Shown here in pieces: positions 8,185 through 17,367 of a DNA stretch of 64,000 bases (its first letter is position 1; every line of letters starts with the position of its first letter). The DNA lies in the NCBI RefSeq assembly GCF_016918855.1, contig NZ_JADKYB010000032.1:1-64000 (forward strand). The letters run 5' to 3'. A program made the translations under genes and the position numbers. Origin of the DNA: Actinacidiphila acididurans (GTDB lineage Bacteria; Actinomycetota; Actinomycetes; Streptomycetales; Streptomycetaceae). The notes below the pieces were generated by a model that saw nothing but the letters and a program-made list of their open reading frames with translations, did not search any database and had not been told where the DNA came from.

Positions 8185-8778
8185 GTGCCGCAGGGTCTGA
8201 CGAGCAAGGGCGCGGCCACCCGGCAGCGCATCATCGAGGGCACCTCGGACTTGATGCGGCGCAATGGCGGCGGGGTGTCCCTGGACGAGATCCGCGGCGT
8301 CACCGGCACCAGCAAGAGCCAGCTCTTCCACTACTTCCCCGACGGGCGGGAACAGCTCGTGCTCGCCGTGGCCCGGCACGAGGCGGATCAGGTGCTGGCC
8401 GACCAGCAGCCGTATCTGGACGAGTTGACCTCGTGGCCGGCCTGGTACGGCTGGCGGGACACACTGCTGGACCACTACCGCCGGCAAGGCCGGCAGTGCC
8501 CGATGCGGGTGCTGCTGGAGCAGCTCTCCCCGGAGGACGAGGGCGCGCGGCAGGTGCAGACCGAGCTGCTCGAGACCTGGCACGGCAAACTCGCCGCCGG
8601 GGTGCGGCACATGCAGCAACAGGGGCTGATGCGGCCCGCTCCGGACGCCGACCGGGCCGCCGCGGGCCTGCTGGCCGCCGTGCAGGGCGGCGCGGTCCAC
8701 ATGATCGTCACCGGCCGGCTCGACGCCCTGGAGGCGGCACTCGACCTGACGCTCGGACAACTCCGGGCCGACGCCTGA
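8185..8778 (+). CDS. TetR/AcrR-family transcriptional regulator
   Basis: A 197-residue TetR-type repressor. The N-terminal HTH reads TRQRIIEGTSDLMRRNG...LDEIRGVTGTSKSQLFHYFPDGREQLV, and the C-terminal ligand domain is of TetR_C type. The GTG start is preceded by AAAGGCGGGGG. It probably controls the upstream SDR through the palindromes at 7113-7174; the inducer is unknown. The spacer between SDR and this gene holds two tandem 15-bp repeats of CCGGTCCCTACCGTT (8068-8097). Confidence 0.9.
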   Translation: MPQGLTSKGAATRQRIIEGTSDLMRRNGGGVSLDEIRGVTGTSKSQLFHYFPDGREQLVLAVARHEADQVLADQQPYLDELTSWPAWYGWRDTLLDHYRRQGRQCPMRVLLEQLSPEDEGARQVQTELLETWHGKLAAGVRHMQQQGLMRPAPDADRAAAGLLAAVQGGAVHMIVTGRLDALEAALDLTLGQLRADA

Positions 8779-8995
8779 GCCGCAGCGGCGATCCGCCTCC
8801 GGCGGCGGCACCCGTACGCCGCCCGCGCGTTTTCACCGCGTTTCCACCACACCGTCCGTACCGGTTATGGTGACCCCTTGTCACCCGCGAGGAGTCGCAC
8901 AGTCGGTGGCGAGTGGTGAGGTCCGGCCCGGCGGGACGCCGTACGGCACACCCCGCCGAAGGCCACGTGCAGGAAAGCCGGAAAGGACGACGGAC

Positions 8996-9859
8996 ATGAG
9001 GGGCGGCCGGCTGGCTCGTACCGGGGCGGTGGTCGCCGTGGTCGCCGCGGCCTGCGTCCTGGCGGTCGTGGCGCTGCTGCCCTCGCGGGGCACGGCCAGT
9101 GCGGCCCCGAAGAAGAGCGGTCCGCCGCCGCTGGTACGGGTGATGCCGCTGGGCGACTCGATCACCTGGGGGCAGGGCAGCGCCACCGAGTCGTCGTACC
9201 GGGCGCCGCTGTGGCGCATGGTGGCGGGGCAGAAGCGGTACGCGATCCGGTTCGTCGGCTCCGAGCACAACGGCGACCTGCCCGAACCGGACAACGAGGG
9301 CCACCGCCGCTACACCATCGGTCAGGTGATGGCGAACATCGACCGGTGGACGGCCGCCGGCCGGCCCGACGTCGTCCTGCTGCACATCGGCATCAACGAC
9401 CTGAACCGGCGTGTCGACCCGGACCACGCGCCCGAGCGGCTGGCCGCCCTGGTGGACCGCATCTACGCCGACCGGCCCGGCGTCTCGGTCGTCTACCTGG
9501 GCCTGATCCCCACCACCCCCGGACTCCAGCCGCAGATCGCCGGCTTCAACGTGCTGGCCCGGCACTTGGCGGCCGTCGAGCGCGAGCGCGGGCGGATGTT
9601 CCGTTACGTGGACCCGCCCGCGCTGACCGCGGCCGAGCGGGTGGACCGGCTGCACCCGAATGACGCGGGCTACCTGCGGATCGCCCGGGCCCTGTTCCCG
9701 GCGCTGACCGCCGCCGTCGAGGAGCGCGAGGCCCGCGGCGCGGTGGCGCGCGCCGGTGCCGGCGTGACCGGCCCCTCGGACGGACCGGCCCCGGCCACGC
9801 CCCCGACCGGACCGGGCAGCCCATCCCCCACTCCCCCCACCGCCGTCACGCCCGCCTGA
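8996..9859 (+). CDS. Secreted SGNH/GDSL hydrolase
   Basis: A 287-residue exported esterase or lipase-like protein. It starts MRGGRLARTG followed by a hydrophobic signal segment (VVAVVAAACVLAVVALL) and an alanine-rich cleavage region. SGNH blocks are GDSITWG (catalytic Ser), the Gly/Asn region HIGINDLNR, and DRLHPNDAGY with the Asp-His pair. A Pro/Thr/Ser-rich tail closes the protein. ATG 8996 has AAAGGA upstream; the frame is open to 8867 but the extension lacks signal-peptide character. It ends convergently and overlaps the last 14 bp of the LacI gene. Likely a deacetylase or esterase acting on polysaccharides. Confidence 0.88.
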   Translation: MRGGRLARTGAVVAVVAAACVLAVVALLPSRGTASAAPKKSGPPPLVRVMPLGDSITWGQGSATESSYRAPLWRMVAGQKRYAIRFVGSEHNGDLPEPDNEGHRRYTIGQVMANIDRWTAAGRPDVVLLHIGINDLNRRVDPDHAPERLAALVDRIYADRPGVSVVYLGLIPTTPGLQPQIAGFNVLARHLAAVERERGRMFRYVDPPALTAAERVDRLHPNDAGYLRIARALFPALTAAVEEREARGAVARAGAGVTGPSDGPAPATPPTGPGSPSPTPPTAVTPA

Positions 9860-10847
9860 GCTCCCCCGAGCCGCGTTCGACCAGCCGCGTCTCGAGTACA
9901 ACCGAGCGCGGCGCCGAGGTGTCGCCGGCGATGCGGGAGAAGAGCAGGCCGGCCGCGGCGCCGCCGAGCGCCAGCGGGTCCTGGCTGATCACGGTGAGCG
10001 GTGGGGTGAGGCGTTCGGCGAGCGGCAGGTCGTCGAAGCCGACGACGGCCAGCGGGGCGGGGTGGTCGAGGTCGTCGAGCACCCCGAGGGTGATCAGGTC
10101 GTTGCTGGTGAACAGCGCCGTGGGCGGGTCGGGCAGGGCGCGCAGGCCGGCGAGCGCTGCGCGGGCCTGGTCGCCGGTGCGCAGGCCGTGCCGGATCAGG
10201 GCCGGGTCCTCGGGTATGCCGCGGGCGGTGAGCGCGTCGAGGTAGCCGGCGCAGCGCTGGCCCTGGGTCCAGATCCCGACGCGGTCGCCGAGGTAGGCGA
10301 CGCGGGTGTGGCCGTGGGCGAGCAGGTGGGTGACGGCGCGCCGGGCGCCGGCCCGGTTGTCGACGGTGACGGTGTCCACGGCCAGGCCCGGGGCGGGCCG
10401 GTCCACGCACACCACCGGGGTGCCGGCGTGCGCGGGTCCGCGCAGGAAGCCGTGGCCGGCGGCGGTGGGCACCAGGATCAGGCCGTCCACCTGGCGGGCG
10501 GTGAAGGCGGCGACGACCTCGCGCTCGCGGCGCGGTTCGTCGTGGGTGCTGCCGATCAGGACCAGGCAGCCGCGGCGGTGCGCCTCGTCCTCCACCGAGC
10601 GGGCCATCCGGGCGTAGAAGGGGTTGGCCAGGTCGTCCACGAGCAGGCCGATGGTGGCGGTGCCGGGGCTCTTGCGGCGCAGATGGCGGGCGTTGTCGTT
10701 GCGCTGGTAGCCGAGGGCGCGCACCGCCTGGCCGACCTTGGCGGCGGTGGCCGGCGCCACGCCCGGCTCCCCGGAGACGACCCGGGAGACGGTCATGGGG
10801 CTGACGCCCGCCAGTCGGGCCACGTCCTTCATCGTCGGGCGTCTCAC
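9846..10847 (-). CDS. LacI-family transcriptional regulator, likely repressor of the GH92 gene
   Basis: A 333-residue LacI regulator with an N-terminal HTH TMKDVARLAGVSPMTVSRVV, a hinge GYQRNDNARHLRRKS and a sugar-binding effector domain ending VVGFDDL...PLTVISQD. GTG 10847 is chosen for its AGGAGG; ATG 10832 is an alternative, and the upstream open frame to 11021 lacks LacI-like sequence. It is divergent from the GH92 alpha-mannosidase. The palindrome TGGTAACGTTCCCA upstream (11007-11020) is nearly repeated at 11166-11179 at the GH92 promoter, suggesting it represses itself and GH92. Confidence 0.92.
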   Translation of the reverse strand: MRRPTMKDVARLAGVSPMTVSRVVSGEPGVAPATAAKVGQAVRALGYQRNDNARHLRRKSPGTATIGLLVDDLANPFYARMARSVEDEAHRRGCLVLIGSTHDEPRREREVVAAFTARQVDGLILVPTAAGHGFLRGPAHAGTPVVCVDRPAPGLAVDTVTVDNRAGARRAVTHLLAHGHTRVAYLGDRVGIWTQGQRCAGYLDALTARGIPEDPALIRHGLRTGDQARAALAGLRALPDPPTALFTSNDLITLGVLDDLDHPAPLAVVGFDDLPLAERLTPPLTVISQDPLALGGAAAGLLFSRIAGDTSAPRSVVLETRLVERGSGELRRA

Positions 10848-11006
10848 GGGCCTCCTCGCCTCCGCCGCTGTCCGTGCTCGCGGTTGCCTGTGTTCCCGGT
10901 TTGCCTGTACGCCTGCGCTGCCTGTCCTGCCTGCCGAAACGATGTCGCCGCCGGTTTCGATGATGGCAGGCCGGCCCGGTCGGGCGGGGACGGCCGCGTG
11001 AGGGTT

Positions 11007-11020
11007 TGGTAACGTTCCCA
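11007..11020. promoter_or_regulatory. LacI-type operator TGGTAACGTTCCCA
   Basis: A near-perfect palindrome centred on AACGTT, 160 bp upstream of the LacI gene start. It agrees at 13 of 14 positions with the element at 11166-11179. Confidence 0.6.
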
Positions 11021-11124
11021 CCCACTCGGCGGCACGGTCAGGGATGTGACGGCGTGTCAGCAGGGCACGGAGCCGCCGTGAAGCCCGGCGCCCCTACGCT
11101 GCTCCGCGGGGCTGGTCCAGACCC

Positions 11125-11154
11125 TTGACATTGCGTCAGGTACACATCAACAAT
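11125..11154 (+). promoter_or_regulatory. Candidate sigma-70 promoter of the GH92 gene
   Basis: TTGACA (11125-11130) is followed after 18 bp by AACAAT (11149-11154). Transcription would start close to 11161, immediately before the LacI-type operator. This makes the upstream ATG at 11153 unlikely to be the translation start. Confidence 0.5.
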
Positions 11155-11165
11155 GCTCATCCGCT

Positions 11166-11179
11166 TGGTAACGTTCACA
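11166..11179. promoter_or_regulatory. LacI-type operator TGGTAACGTTCACA at the GH92 promoter
   Basis: Second copy of the TGGTAACGTTCNCA motif, lying just downstream of the -10 box, where a bound repressor would block initiation. Confidence 0.6.
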
Positions 11180-11260
11180 CGCACCTCGAGCAGCCCCGTG
11201 TCCCGCGGCAGCCCGCCCCCTGCGAGGCGGTGCGTGCCTGAAGCGAGAAGGTGGTCCTCC

Positions 11261-14200
11261 GTGCTCCCTGCGGTTTTCCGCTCCAGGTCCCTTTCCAGGG
11301 CCCTCGGCGCGCTGTGCGCCCTGTTACTGGCCGTCCTCGGCGTCAACGCGCTGGCCTCGGTGCCCGCCCGCGCCGCGACGGCCGATCTGACGCAGTACGC
11401 CGACCCGTTCGTCGGCACCGACGACAGCACCGCGCCCAACCCCGTGCCCGGCGGCGCGGGCGGCTCCACGTATCCGGGGGCCGTGGTGCCCTTCGGCGGG
11501 GTGCAGTTCAGCCCGGACACGCCAACCGCGTCGCCGTCGGGCTACCGGTACTCCGACACCTCGATCGAGGACTTCAGCCTCACGCACTTCGACGGCGCCG
11601 GCTGCCCCAACAACGAGGACCTGCCGCTGATGCCGGTGACCGGCGCGCTCGGCAGTTCCCCGGGCAGCAACTGGACCGGGTACGCGTCGGCGTACACCAA
11701 GGCCAACGAGAGCGCGTCGCCCGGCTACTACAAGAACCGGCTGGACAAGTACGGCACCGACGTGGAGCTGACCGCCACCACCCGCACCGGGATGGCGCGG
11801 CTGACCTACCCGGCCACCACGCAGGCCCGGCTGCTGATCAACGACAGCCGCAGCGCGACCGGTTCGCGCAGCGGCTCGGTGCGGGTCTCCGGGTCCGAGG
11901 TGACCGGCAGCGTGACGGCCGGCGGCTTCTGCGGCTCGTCCAAGACCTACCAGATCTACTTCGACATCCGCTTCGACCGCGCGCCCACCGGTTACGGCAC
12001 CTGGTCCGGCTCCACGGTGACCGCCGGTTCGGCGAGCGCGAGCGGCACCGACACCGGGGCGTACGTCACCTTCGACACCACCACCGCGCCGACCGTGCAG
12101 GCGGTGATCGGCCTGAGCTACGTGAGCGTCGCCAACGCGCAGGCGAACGTGGCGGCGGAGAACAGCGGCTGGGACTTCGGCGCGGTGCGCTCGGCGGCGA
12201 CCGCGGCCTGGAACGGGGTGCTGAACCGGGTACAGATCACCGGCGGCGCCACGGCGGACCTCAAGAAGTTCTACACCGCGCTCTACCACGTCTTCCAGAG
12301 CCCCAACATCTCCAGCGACGTGGGCGGCGACTACCGCGGCTTCGACGGCGCGGTGCACAACTCCGCGCGCCCGGTGTACCAGAACTACTCCGGCTGGGAC
12401 ATCTACCGCTCCTGGGCGGCGCTGATCGCGCTGATCGCCCCGGCCGAGGCGAGCGACATCGCCAACTCGATGGTGCTGGACGGCCAGCAGGGCGGGCTGC
12501 TGCCCAAGTGGTCGCAGCAGACCAACGAGGACTTCGTGATGACCGGTGACCCCGGTCCGATCATCGTGGCCAGCATGTACGCCTTCGGGGTGCGGAACTT
12601 CGACACGGCGGCCGCGCTGTCGCTGATGGAGAAGGCGTCCAACGGCGGCACCATGCAGGGCTCGGCGACCCGCGGCCGGCAGTCGACGTACACCGGCCTG
12701 CACTACCTGAACGGGGCGCCCTCGGACTCGCTGGAGTACTCCGCCTCGGACTTCGCGGTGGCCCAGTTCGCCAAGGCGCTGGGCGACACGACCAGCTACG
12801 GCACCCACATGACCCGGGCGCAGTGGTGGCGCAACACCTTCGGCCCGGAGGCCGGTTACGTGCAGCCGCGCAACACCGACGGCTCCTACGTGTGGCCGCT
12901 GGACCCGGCGAGCCCCACCAACTTCACCGAGGGCAACGCCGCCCAGTACACCTGGATGGTCCCCTACGACTACGCCGACCTGATCAACTCGATGGGCGGC
13001 CGGCGCACCGCGGTGCAGCGCCTGGACCACCACTTCACCGAGGTCAACGCGGGCCAGAGCCGCCCGTACTTCTACATCGGCAACGAGCCGGAGCACGCGG
13101 TGCCGTGGGCGTACGACTTCGCGGGCGACCCGGCCGGCGCCTCGGACGCGGTGCGCGCGGTGATGACCCAGTCGTACACCACCGGACCCGGCGGGCTGCC
13201 CGGCAACGACGACCTGGGGGCCACCTCGGCGTGGTACGTGTGGGCGGCGCTGGGCCTGTACCCGGCGACGCCGGGCGCCGACACGCTGGCGGTGCACGGC
13301 CCGTCCTTCCCGCAGGTGGTGCTCCAGCGCCCGGGCGGCGCTGTCACCCTGACCGCCTCCGGCAGCGGCCCGTACGTGCAGGGCCTGGCCGTGAACGGGG
13401 TCGCCACCAGCCACAATTACCTGCGCTACCCGGACCTGGCGGGCGGCGGCACCGTGGCCTTCACCATGGGGACGGCCGCGTCGGCGACCTGGGGCACCGG
13501 CGCCTCGGACGTGCCGCCGTCCTTCACCGACGGGGCCACCCCGGTGCCGGCCGTGCCCGATCCGGGGCCGGACCTGGCGCAGGGCCGTCCGGTGACCGCG
13601 TCGGCGCCGTGCGCGAGCGCCGAGTCCGGTGACAAGGCGGTGGACGGCAGCCTGAAGAACAACAGCAAGTGGTGCTCGAAGACCTCCGGAGCGAGCCTTG
13701 CGGTGGACCTCGGGTCGGTGCGGACCGTCTCGTCGTTCGGGGTGGACCACGCCGCGCTCGGCGGCGAGACCACCGACTGGAACACCGCCGCCTTCCAGAT
13801 CCAGACCAGCACCGACGACACCACCTGGTCCACGGCGGTCACGGTGAGCGGTTCGCGGTCCAGCCGTACGTACCATGCGGTCGCGCCGCGCGCGGCCCGC
13901 TATGTCCGGCTGGTGACGACCACGCCCTCCCAGACCACCGACCCGGCGACCCGGATCTACGAGCTGGAGGTGTACGGGAGCGGGCCGGCCGACCTGGCGC
14001 TGGGCGCGGCGACGACCGGCTCGGCGTCCTGCAACTCCACGGAGACGCCGGACAAGGCGGTCAACGGGAGCTGGAGCGGCGGCAACAGTGACAAGTGGTG
14101 CTCGACCGCGTCGGGCACCAAGACGCTGACCGTGGACCTGGGCGCGGCGCACGCGCTGAGCTCGCTGGTGGTGCGGCACGCGGGCGCCGGCGGCGAGGAC

Positions 14201-14410
14201 CCGGCGTGGGACACGCGGGACTTCGACATGGCGGTGTCGGCCGACGGCTCGGCCTGGACGACGGTCGCCCAGGTCCGCGGCAACACCGCCGACACCACCA
14301 CCCAGCAGGTGAGCGCCACCGCCCGGTACGTGCGCCTGAGCGTGATCACGCCGACGCAGACCACCGACCCGGCGGCGCGGATCTACGAACTGGAGGCGCT
14401 GGGCAGCTGA
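11261..14410 (+). CDS. Secreted GH92 alpha-mannosidase with two discoidin/CBM32-type domains
   Basis: A 1049-residue exported exo-alpha-mannosidase. A signal peptide (RALGALCALLLAVLGVNALAS) precedes a GH92 catalytic region from YADPFVGTDDS through HFDGAGC, GWDIYRSWAAL, IGNEPEHAVPW and GGLPGNDDLGATSAWYVW. GH92 enzymes are calcium-dependent and remove alpha-mannose from N-glycans or mannans. From about residue 765 there are two F5/8 type C (CBM32-like) modules, each with a DKAV(D/N)GS start and ending RIYELE. GTG 11261 is chosen because GAAGGTGG precedes it and the promoter and operator overlap the region of the longer start at 11153. Confidence 0.92.
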   Translation: MLPAVFRSRSLSRALGALCALLLAVLGVNALASVPARAATADLTQYADPFVGTDDSTAPNPVPGGAGGSTYPGAVVPFGGVQFSPDTPTASPSGYRYSDTSIEDFSLTHFDGAGCPNNEDLPLMPVTGALGSSPGSNWTGYASAYTKANESASPGYYKNRLDKYGTDVELTATTRTGMARLTYPATTQARLLINDSRSATGSRSGSVRVSGSEVTGSVTAGGFCGSSKTYQIYFDIRFDRAPTGYGTWSGSTVTAGSASASGTDTGAYVTFDTTTAPTVQAVIGLSYVSVANAQANVAAENSGWDFGAVRSAATAAWNGVLNRVQITGGATADLKKFYTALYHVFQSPNISSDVGGDYRGFDGAVHNSARPVYQNYSGWDIYRSWAALIALIAPAEASDIANSMVLDGQQGGLLPKWSQQTNEDFVMTGDPGPIIVASMYAFGVRNFDTAAALSLMEKASNGGTMQGSATRGRQSTYTGLHYLNGAPSDSLEYSASDFAVAQFAKALGDTTSYGTHMTRAQWWRNTFGPEAGYVQPRNTDGSYVWPLDPASPTNFTEGNAAQYTWMVPYDYADLINSMGGRRTAVQRLDHHFTEVNAGQSRPYFYIGNEPEHAVPWAYDFAGDPAGASDAVRAVMTQSYTTGPGGLPGNDDLGATSAWYVWAALGLYPATPGADTLAVHGPSFPQVVLQRPGGAVTLTASGSGPYVQGLAVNGVATSHNYLRYPDLAGGGTVAFTMGTAASATWGTGASDVPPSFTDGATPVPAVPDPGPDLAQGRPVTASAPCASAESGDKAVDGSLKNNSKWCSKTSGASLAVDLGSVRTVSSFGVDHAALGGETTDWNTAAFQIQTSTDDTTWSTAVTVSGSRSSRTYHAVAPRAARYVRLVTTTPSQTTDPATRIYELEVYGSGPADLALGAATTGSASCNSTETPDKAVNGSWSGGNSDKWCSTASGTKTLTVDLGAAHALSSLVVRHAGAGGEDPAWDTRDFDMAVSADGSAWTTVAQVRGNTADTTTQQVSATARYVRLSVITPTQTTDPAARIYELEALGS

Positions 14411-14432
14411 GGCCGGGCCGGGGGCGCGCCCC

Positions 14433-15656
14433 TCAGCGCACCACCTCCTGGCCCTTGCCGAGGGCGATCACCCCGGCCGCGGACACCGTGTACAGCTCAC
14501 GGTCCCGGTCGGGGTTGACGCCTATGGTGGCGCCGGGCGGGACGTCCACGTTCTTGTCCAGCACCGCGCCGCGTACGATCGCGCCGCGCCCGATCCGTAC
14601 GTTGTCGTGCAGCACCGAGCCCTGGACGACCGCGCCGGGGTCGACCACCACGCCGGGCGAGAGCACCGAGCGGGTCACCTGGCCGCGGATCACGCAGCCG
14701 GGGCTGATCACCGACTCCCCCACGATGCCGCCGGCCGCGATCTTGGCGGGCGGCAACTGGCCGGCGACGTGCGTGTAGATGGGCCAGCTGCGGTTGTACA
14801 GGCTGAAGGCGGGCTGGTCGCCGACCAGGTCCATGTGGGCGTCGTAGTAGGCGTCCAGGGTGCCCACGTCCCGCCAGTAGCCGTGGTCGCGGGCGGTCTC
14901 GCCGGGCACGTGGTTGGTGCCGAAGTCGTAGACCTGGGCGACGCCCTTGGCGGTCAGCCGGGGCAGGATGCTGCCGCCCATGTCGTGCATCGACTGCGGG
15001 TCCTCGGCGTCCTCCTGCAGCGCCTCCAGCAGGGTCTTGGTGGTGAACAGGTAGTTGCCCATGGAGGCGAAGACGTGGCCGGGGTCGCCGGGCAGCGACG
15101 GCGGGTCGGCGGGCTTCTCCAGGAAGCCGTCCACCTCGATGCCGTCGGCGCCGGGCGTGATCACCCCGAAGCCGTGCGCGTCGGCGCGGGGCACCTTGAT
15201 GCCGGCCACGGTGACGCCCGCGCCGTGCTCGATGTGCTGGGCGAGCATCTGGCGGGGGTCCATCCGGTAGACGTGGTCGGCGCCGAAGACCGCCACGTAG
15301 TCCGGCTGTTCGTCGTGTATCAGGTTCAGCGACTGCAGGATCGCGTCCGCGCTGCCCAGGTACCAGCGCGGGCCGAGCCGCTGCTGGGCCGGGACCGGGG
15401 TGACGTAGTTGCCCAGCAGGCTGGACATCCGCCAGGTGGTGGTGATGTGCCGGTCCAGCGAGTGCGATTTGTACTGGGTGAGTACGCAGATCCGCATCAT
15501 GTCGCCGTTGACCAGGTTGGACAGCACGAAGTCCACCAGCCGGTAGGTGCCGCCGAAGGTCACCGCCGGTTTGGCGCGGTCGGCGGTGAGCGGCATCAGC
15601 CGCTTGCCCGCGCCGCCGGCCAGCACGATTCCCAGCACCGAAGGTCCACCGCGCAT
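14433..15656 (-). CDS. glgC: Glucose-1-phosphate adenylyltransferase (ADP-glucose pyrophosphorylase)
   Basis: A 407-residue enzyme making ADP-glucose from glucose-1-phosphate and ATP, the committed step for glycogen and trehalose polymers. The nucleotidyltransferase signature GIVLAGGAGKRLMPLTADRAKPAV is at the N-terminus, then GSADAILQSLNLI and VFGADHVYRMD, and a C-terminal left-handed beta-helix of hexapeptide repeats. Length matches bacterial GlgC. It lies 129 bp downstream of glgA on the same strand, so the two genes are probably co-expressed. Confidence 0.96.
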   Translation of the reverse strand: MRGGPSVLGIVLAGGAGKRLMPLTADRAKPAVTFGGTYRLVDFVLSNLVNGDMMRICVLTQYKSHSLDRHITTTWRMSSLLGNYVTPVPAQQRLGPRWYLGSADAILQSLNLIHDEQPDYVAVFGADHVYRMDPRQMLAQHIEHGAGVTVAGIKVPRADAHGFGVITPGADGIEVDGFLEKPADPPSLPGDPGHVFASMGNYLFTTKTLLEALQEDAEDPQSMHDMGGSILPRLTAKGVAQVYDFGTNHVPGETARDHGYWRDVGTLDAYYDAHMDLVGDQPAFSLYNRSWPIYTHVAGQLPPAKIAAGGIVGESVISPGCVIRGQVTRSVLSPGVVVDPGAVVQGSVLHDNVRIGRGAIVRGAVLDKNVDVPPGATIGVNPDRDRELYTVSAAGVIALGKGQEVVR

Positions 15657-15785
15657 CGGGTACCCCCCTTGATCTCGATCGAAGTCCGCATCCGTCCAGT
15701 CCCCTTGTGTTCCGCTGCCGTGCGTCCGGCCGCTGTGGGTCCGGCCGCCGTCCCGGGCCGGGTGGGCCCGGGGCGCCGGGCCGGG

Positions 15786-16949
15786 TCAGCCGGCGCCGAG
15801 GAGCGCCGCGTACAGCTCGGCGGTCCGGGCCGCGACCGTGTTCCAGCCGAAGTCGCCCGCGGCGCGCTCGCGGCCGGCCGCGCCCATGGCGTCGGCGGTC
15901 GCCTTGTCGCCGGTGAGCCGGTCAATGGCCGCGGCGAGGCCGGCCTCGAACTCCGCGGGGCGCTCCTCGTCGTAGGGCACGAGCAGGCCGGTGACGCCGT
16001 CCTGGACGACCTCGGGGATGCCGCCGACCGCGGAGGCCACCACCGCGGTGCCGCACGCCATGGCCTCCAGGTTGACGATGCCCAGCGGCTCGTACACCGA
16101 GGGGCAGACGAACACCGAGGCGTGGGTGAGGAGCTGGACGACGGCGGAGCGGGGCAGCATCGCCGGGATCCAGTGCACCCCGTCGCGCACGGCCTGGAGC
16201 TCGTCGAACAGGGCGCGGAACTCGCGGTCCAGCGCGGGGGTGTCGGGGGCGCCGGCGCACAGCACGAGCTGGACCGACGGGTCGATGCCGCGGGCGGCGC
16301 GCAGCAGGTGGGGGACGCCCTTCTGCCGGGTGATGCGGCCGACGAAGAGCACGTACGGGCGGGCCGGGTCGACGCCGATCCGCTCCAGCACGTCGGTGCG
16401 GGGGTCGGGGCGGTAGGTGGCGGTGTCGATGCCGTTGCGTATGACGTGCACCCGGGCCGGGTCCAGCGCCGGGTAGCAGGCCAGGATGTCGGCGCGCATG
16501 CCGTCGGAGACCGCGATCACCGCGTCGGCCGCCTCGACGGCGGTGCGTTCGGCCCAGCTCGACAGGGCGTAGCCGCCGCCGAGCTGTTCGGCCTTCCAGG
16601 GGCGCAGCGGCTCCAGCGAGTGGGCGGTGACCACGTGCGGCACGCCGTACAGCAGTTTGCCCAGGTGGCCGGCCAGGTTGGCGTACCAGGTGTGGGAGTG
16701 CACCAGGTCGCGGCCCTGGAGGGCGGCGGCCATGGACAGGTCGGTGCCGAAGGTGCGCAGCGCGTCGTTGGCGCCGTCCAGGAAGCCGGGCGCGCTGTGC
16801 CCGACGACCCCGGGCCGGCTGTCCGCCCCGAAGCGGTGCACCTCCACGTCGGCCAGGGCGCGCAGTTCGCGGGCCAGGAACTCGACGTGGACGCCGGCCC
16901 CGCCGTAGACGTCCGGCGGGTACTCCCGGGTCAGCAGTGCCACCTTCAC
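15786..16949 (-). CDS. glgA: Actinobacterial glycogen synthase / GT4 glycosyltransferase
   Basis: A 387-residue GT4-fold glycosyltransferase. VKVALLTREYPPDVYGGAGVHVE at the N-terminus and the retaining-GT C-terminal motif PSVYEPLGIVNLEAMACGTAVVAS (E-x7-E) are characteristic of the actinobacterial GlgA group. In mycobacteria the homologue (GlgM) uses ADP-glucose to make maltose-1-phosphate, so that product is as likely as direct glycogen elongation. GTG 16949 is preferred (GGGAGGATC upstream) over the longer open frame to 17093, whose extension is not conserved-looking. Adjacent glgC supplies the ADP-glucose. Confidence 0.92.
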   Translation of the reverse strand: MKVALLTREYPPDVYGGAGVHVEFLARELRALADVEVHRFGADSRPGVVGHSAPGFLDGANDALRTFGTDLSMAAALQGRDLVHSHTWYANLAGHLGKLLYGVPHVVTAHSLEPLRPWKAEQLGGGYALSSWAERTAVEAADAVIAVSDGMRADILACYPALDPARVHVIRNGIDTATYRPDPRTDVLERIGVDPARPYVLFVGRITRQKGVPHLLRAARGIDPSVQLVLCAGAPDTPALDREFRALFDELQAVRDGVHWIPAMLPRSAVVQLLTHASVFVCPSVYEPLGIVNLEAMACGTAVVASAVGGIPEVVQDGVTGLLVPYDEERPAEFEAGLAAAIDRLTGDKATADAMGAAGRERAAGDFGWNTVAARTAELYAALLGAG

Positions 16950-17367
16950 CCGATCCTCCCGCCGTCGACGTGCCGTGTGCTCCTTGCCTTCCCCGCGGCG
17001 GGCCGGATCTATCGTGCGAGTGGCCGGTCCGTGCCGTCGGGGCGGGGGCCGGTGGGGTTGCTCGGAATTCGGCCACGTTCTATGCGTTGTCATGTACGGG
17101 GCTTCCGCGCCATCGGAGCCGCGGCCGGCCCCGCCCGATGGGGCATCAGCTCACCCGAGCGACGGCTGGGGCAGCCGCCGGTCACGTACGGCGACCATTC
17201 GATCGCCGTAGGTCCGGCCCCGCGGGCACAACCGGAACCCGGTCAAGCACATATCTGCCGGTCCCGGGGCAATACCGCGGATCTGCCCTGCCCGCGCGAC
17301 AACTGGATTGACGCTTTATTGACGGTCACCGACCCCCCGGCCCGGGCAAACACAGTGGAGACAGAGC
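16950..17367. other. Intergenic region between glgA and the GNAT gene
   Basis: 418 bp that must carry the glgA promoter and the promoter of the GNAT gene. Two TTGACG hexamers lie at 17308 and 17319, but no convincing -10 partner follows. No gene, repeat or riboswitch could be supported. Confidence 0.4.

Noticed and set aside
11324..14179. A 951-codon leftward open frame
   Set aside because: Antisense shadow of the GH92 gene, with no start signal and no recognisable domain.
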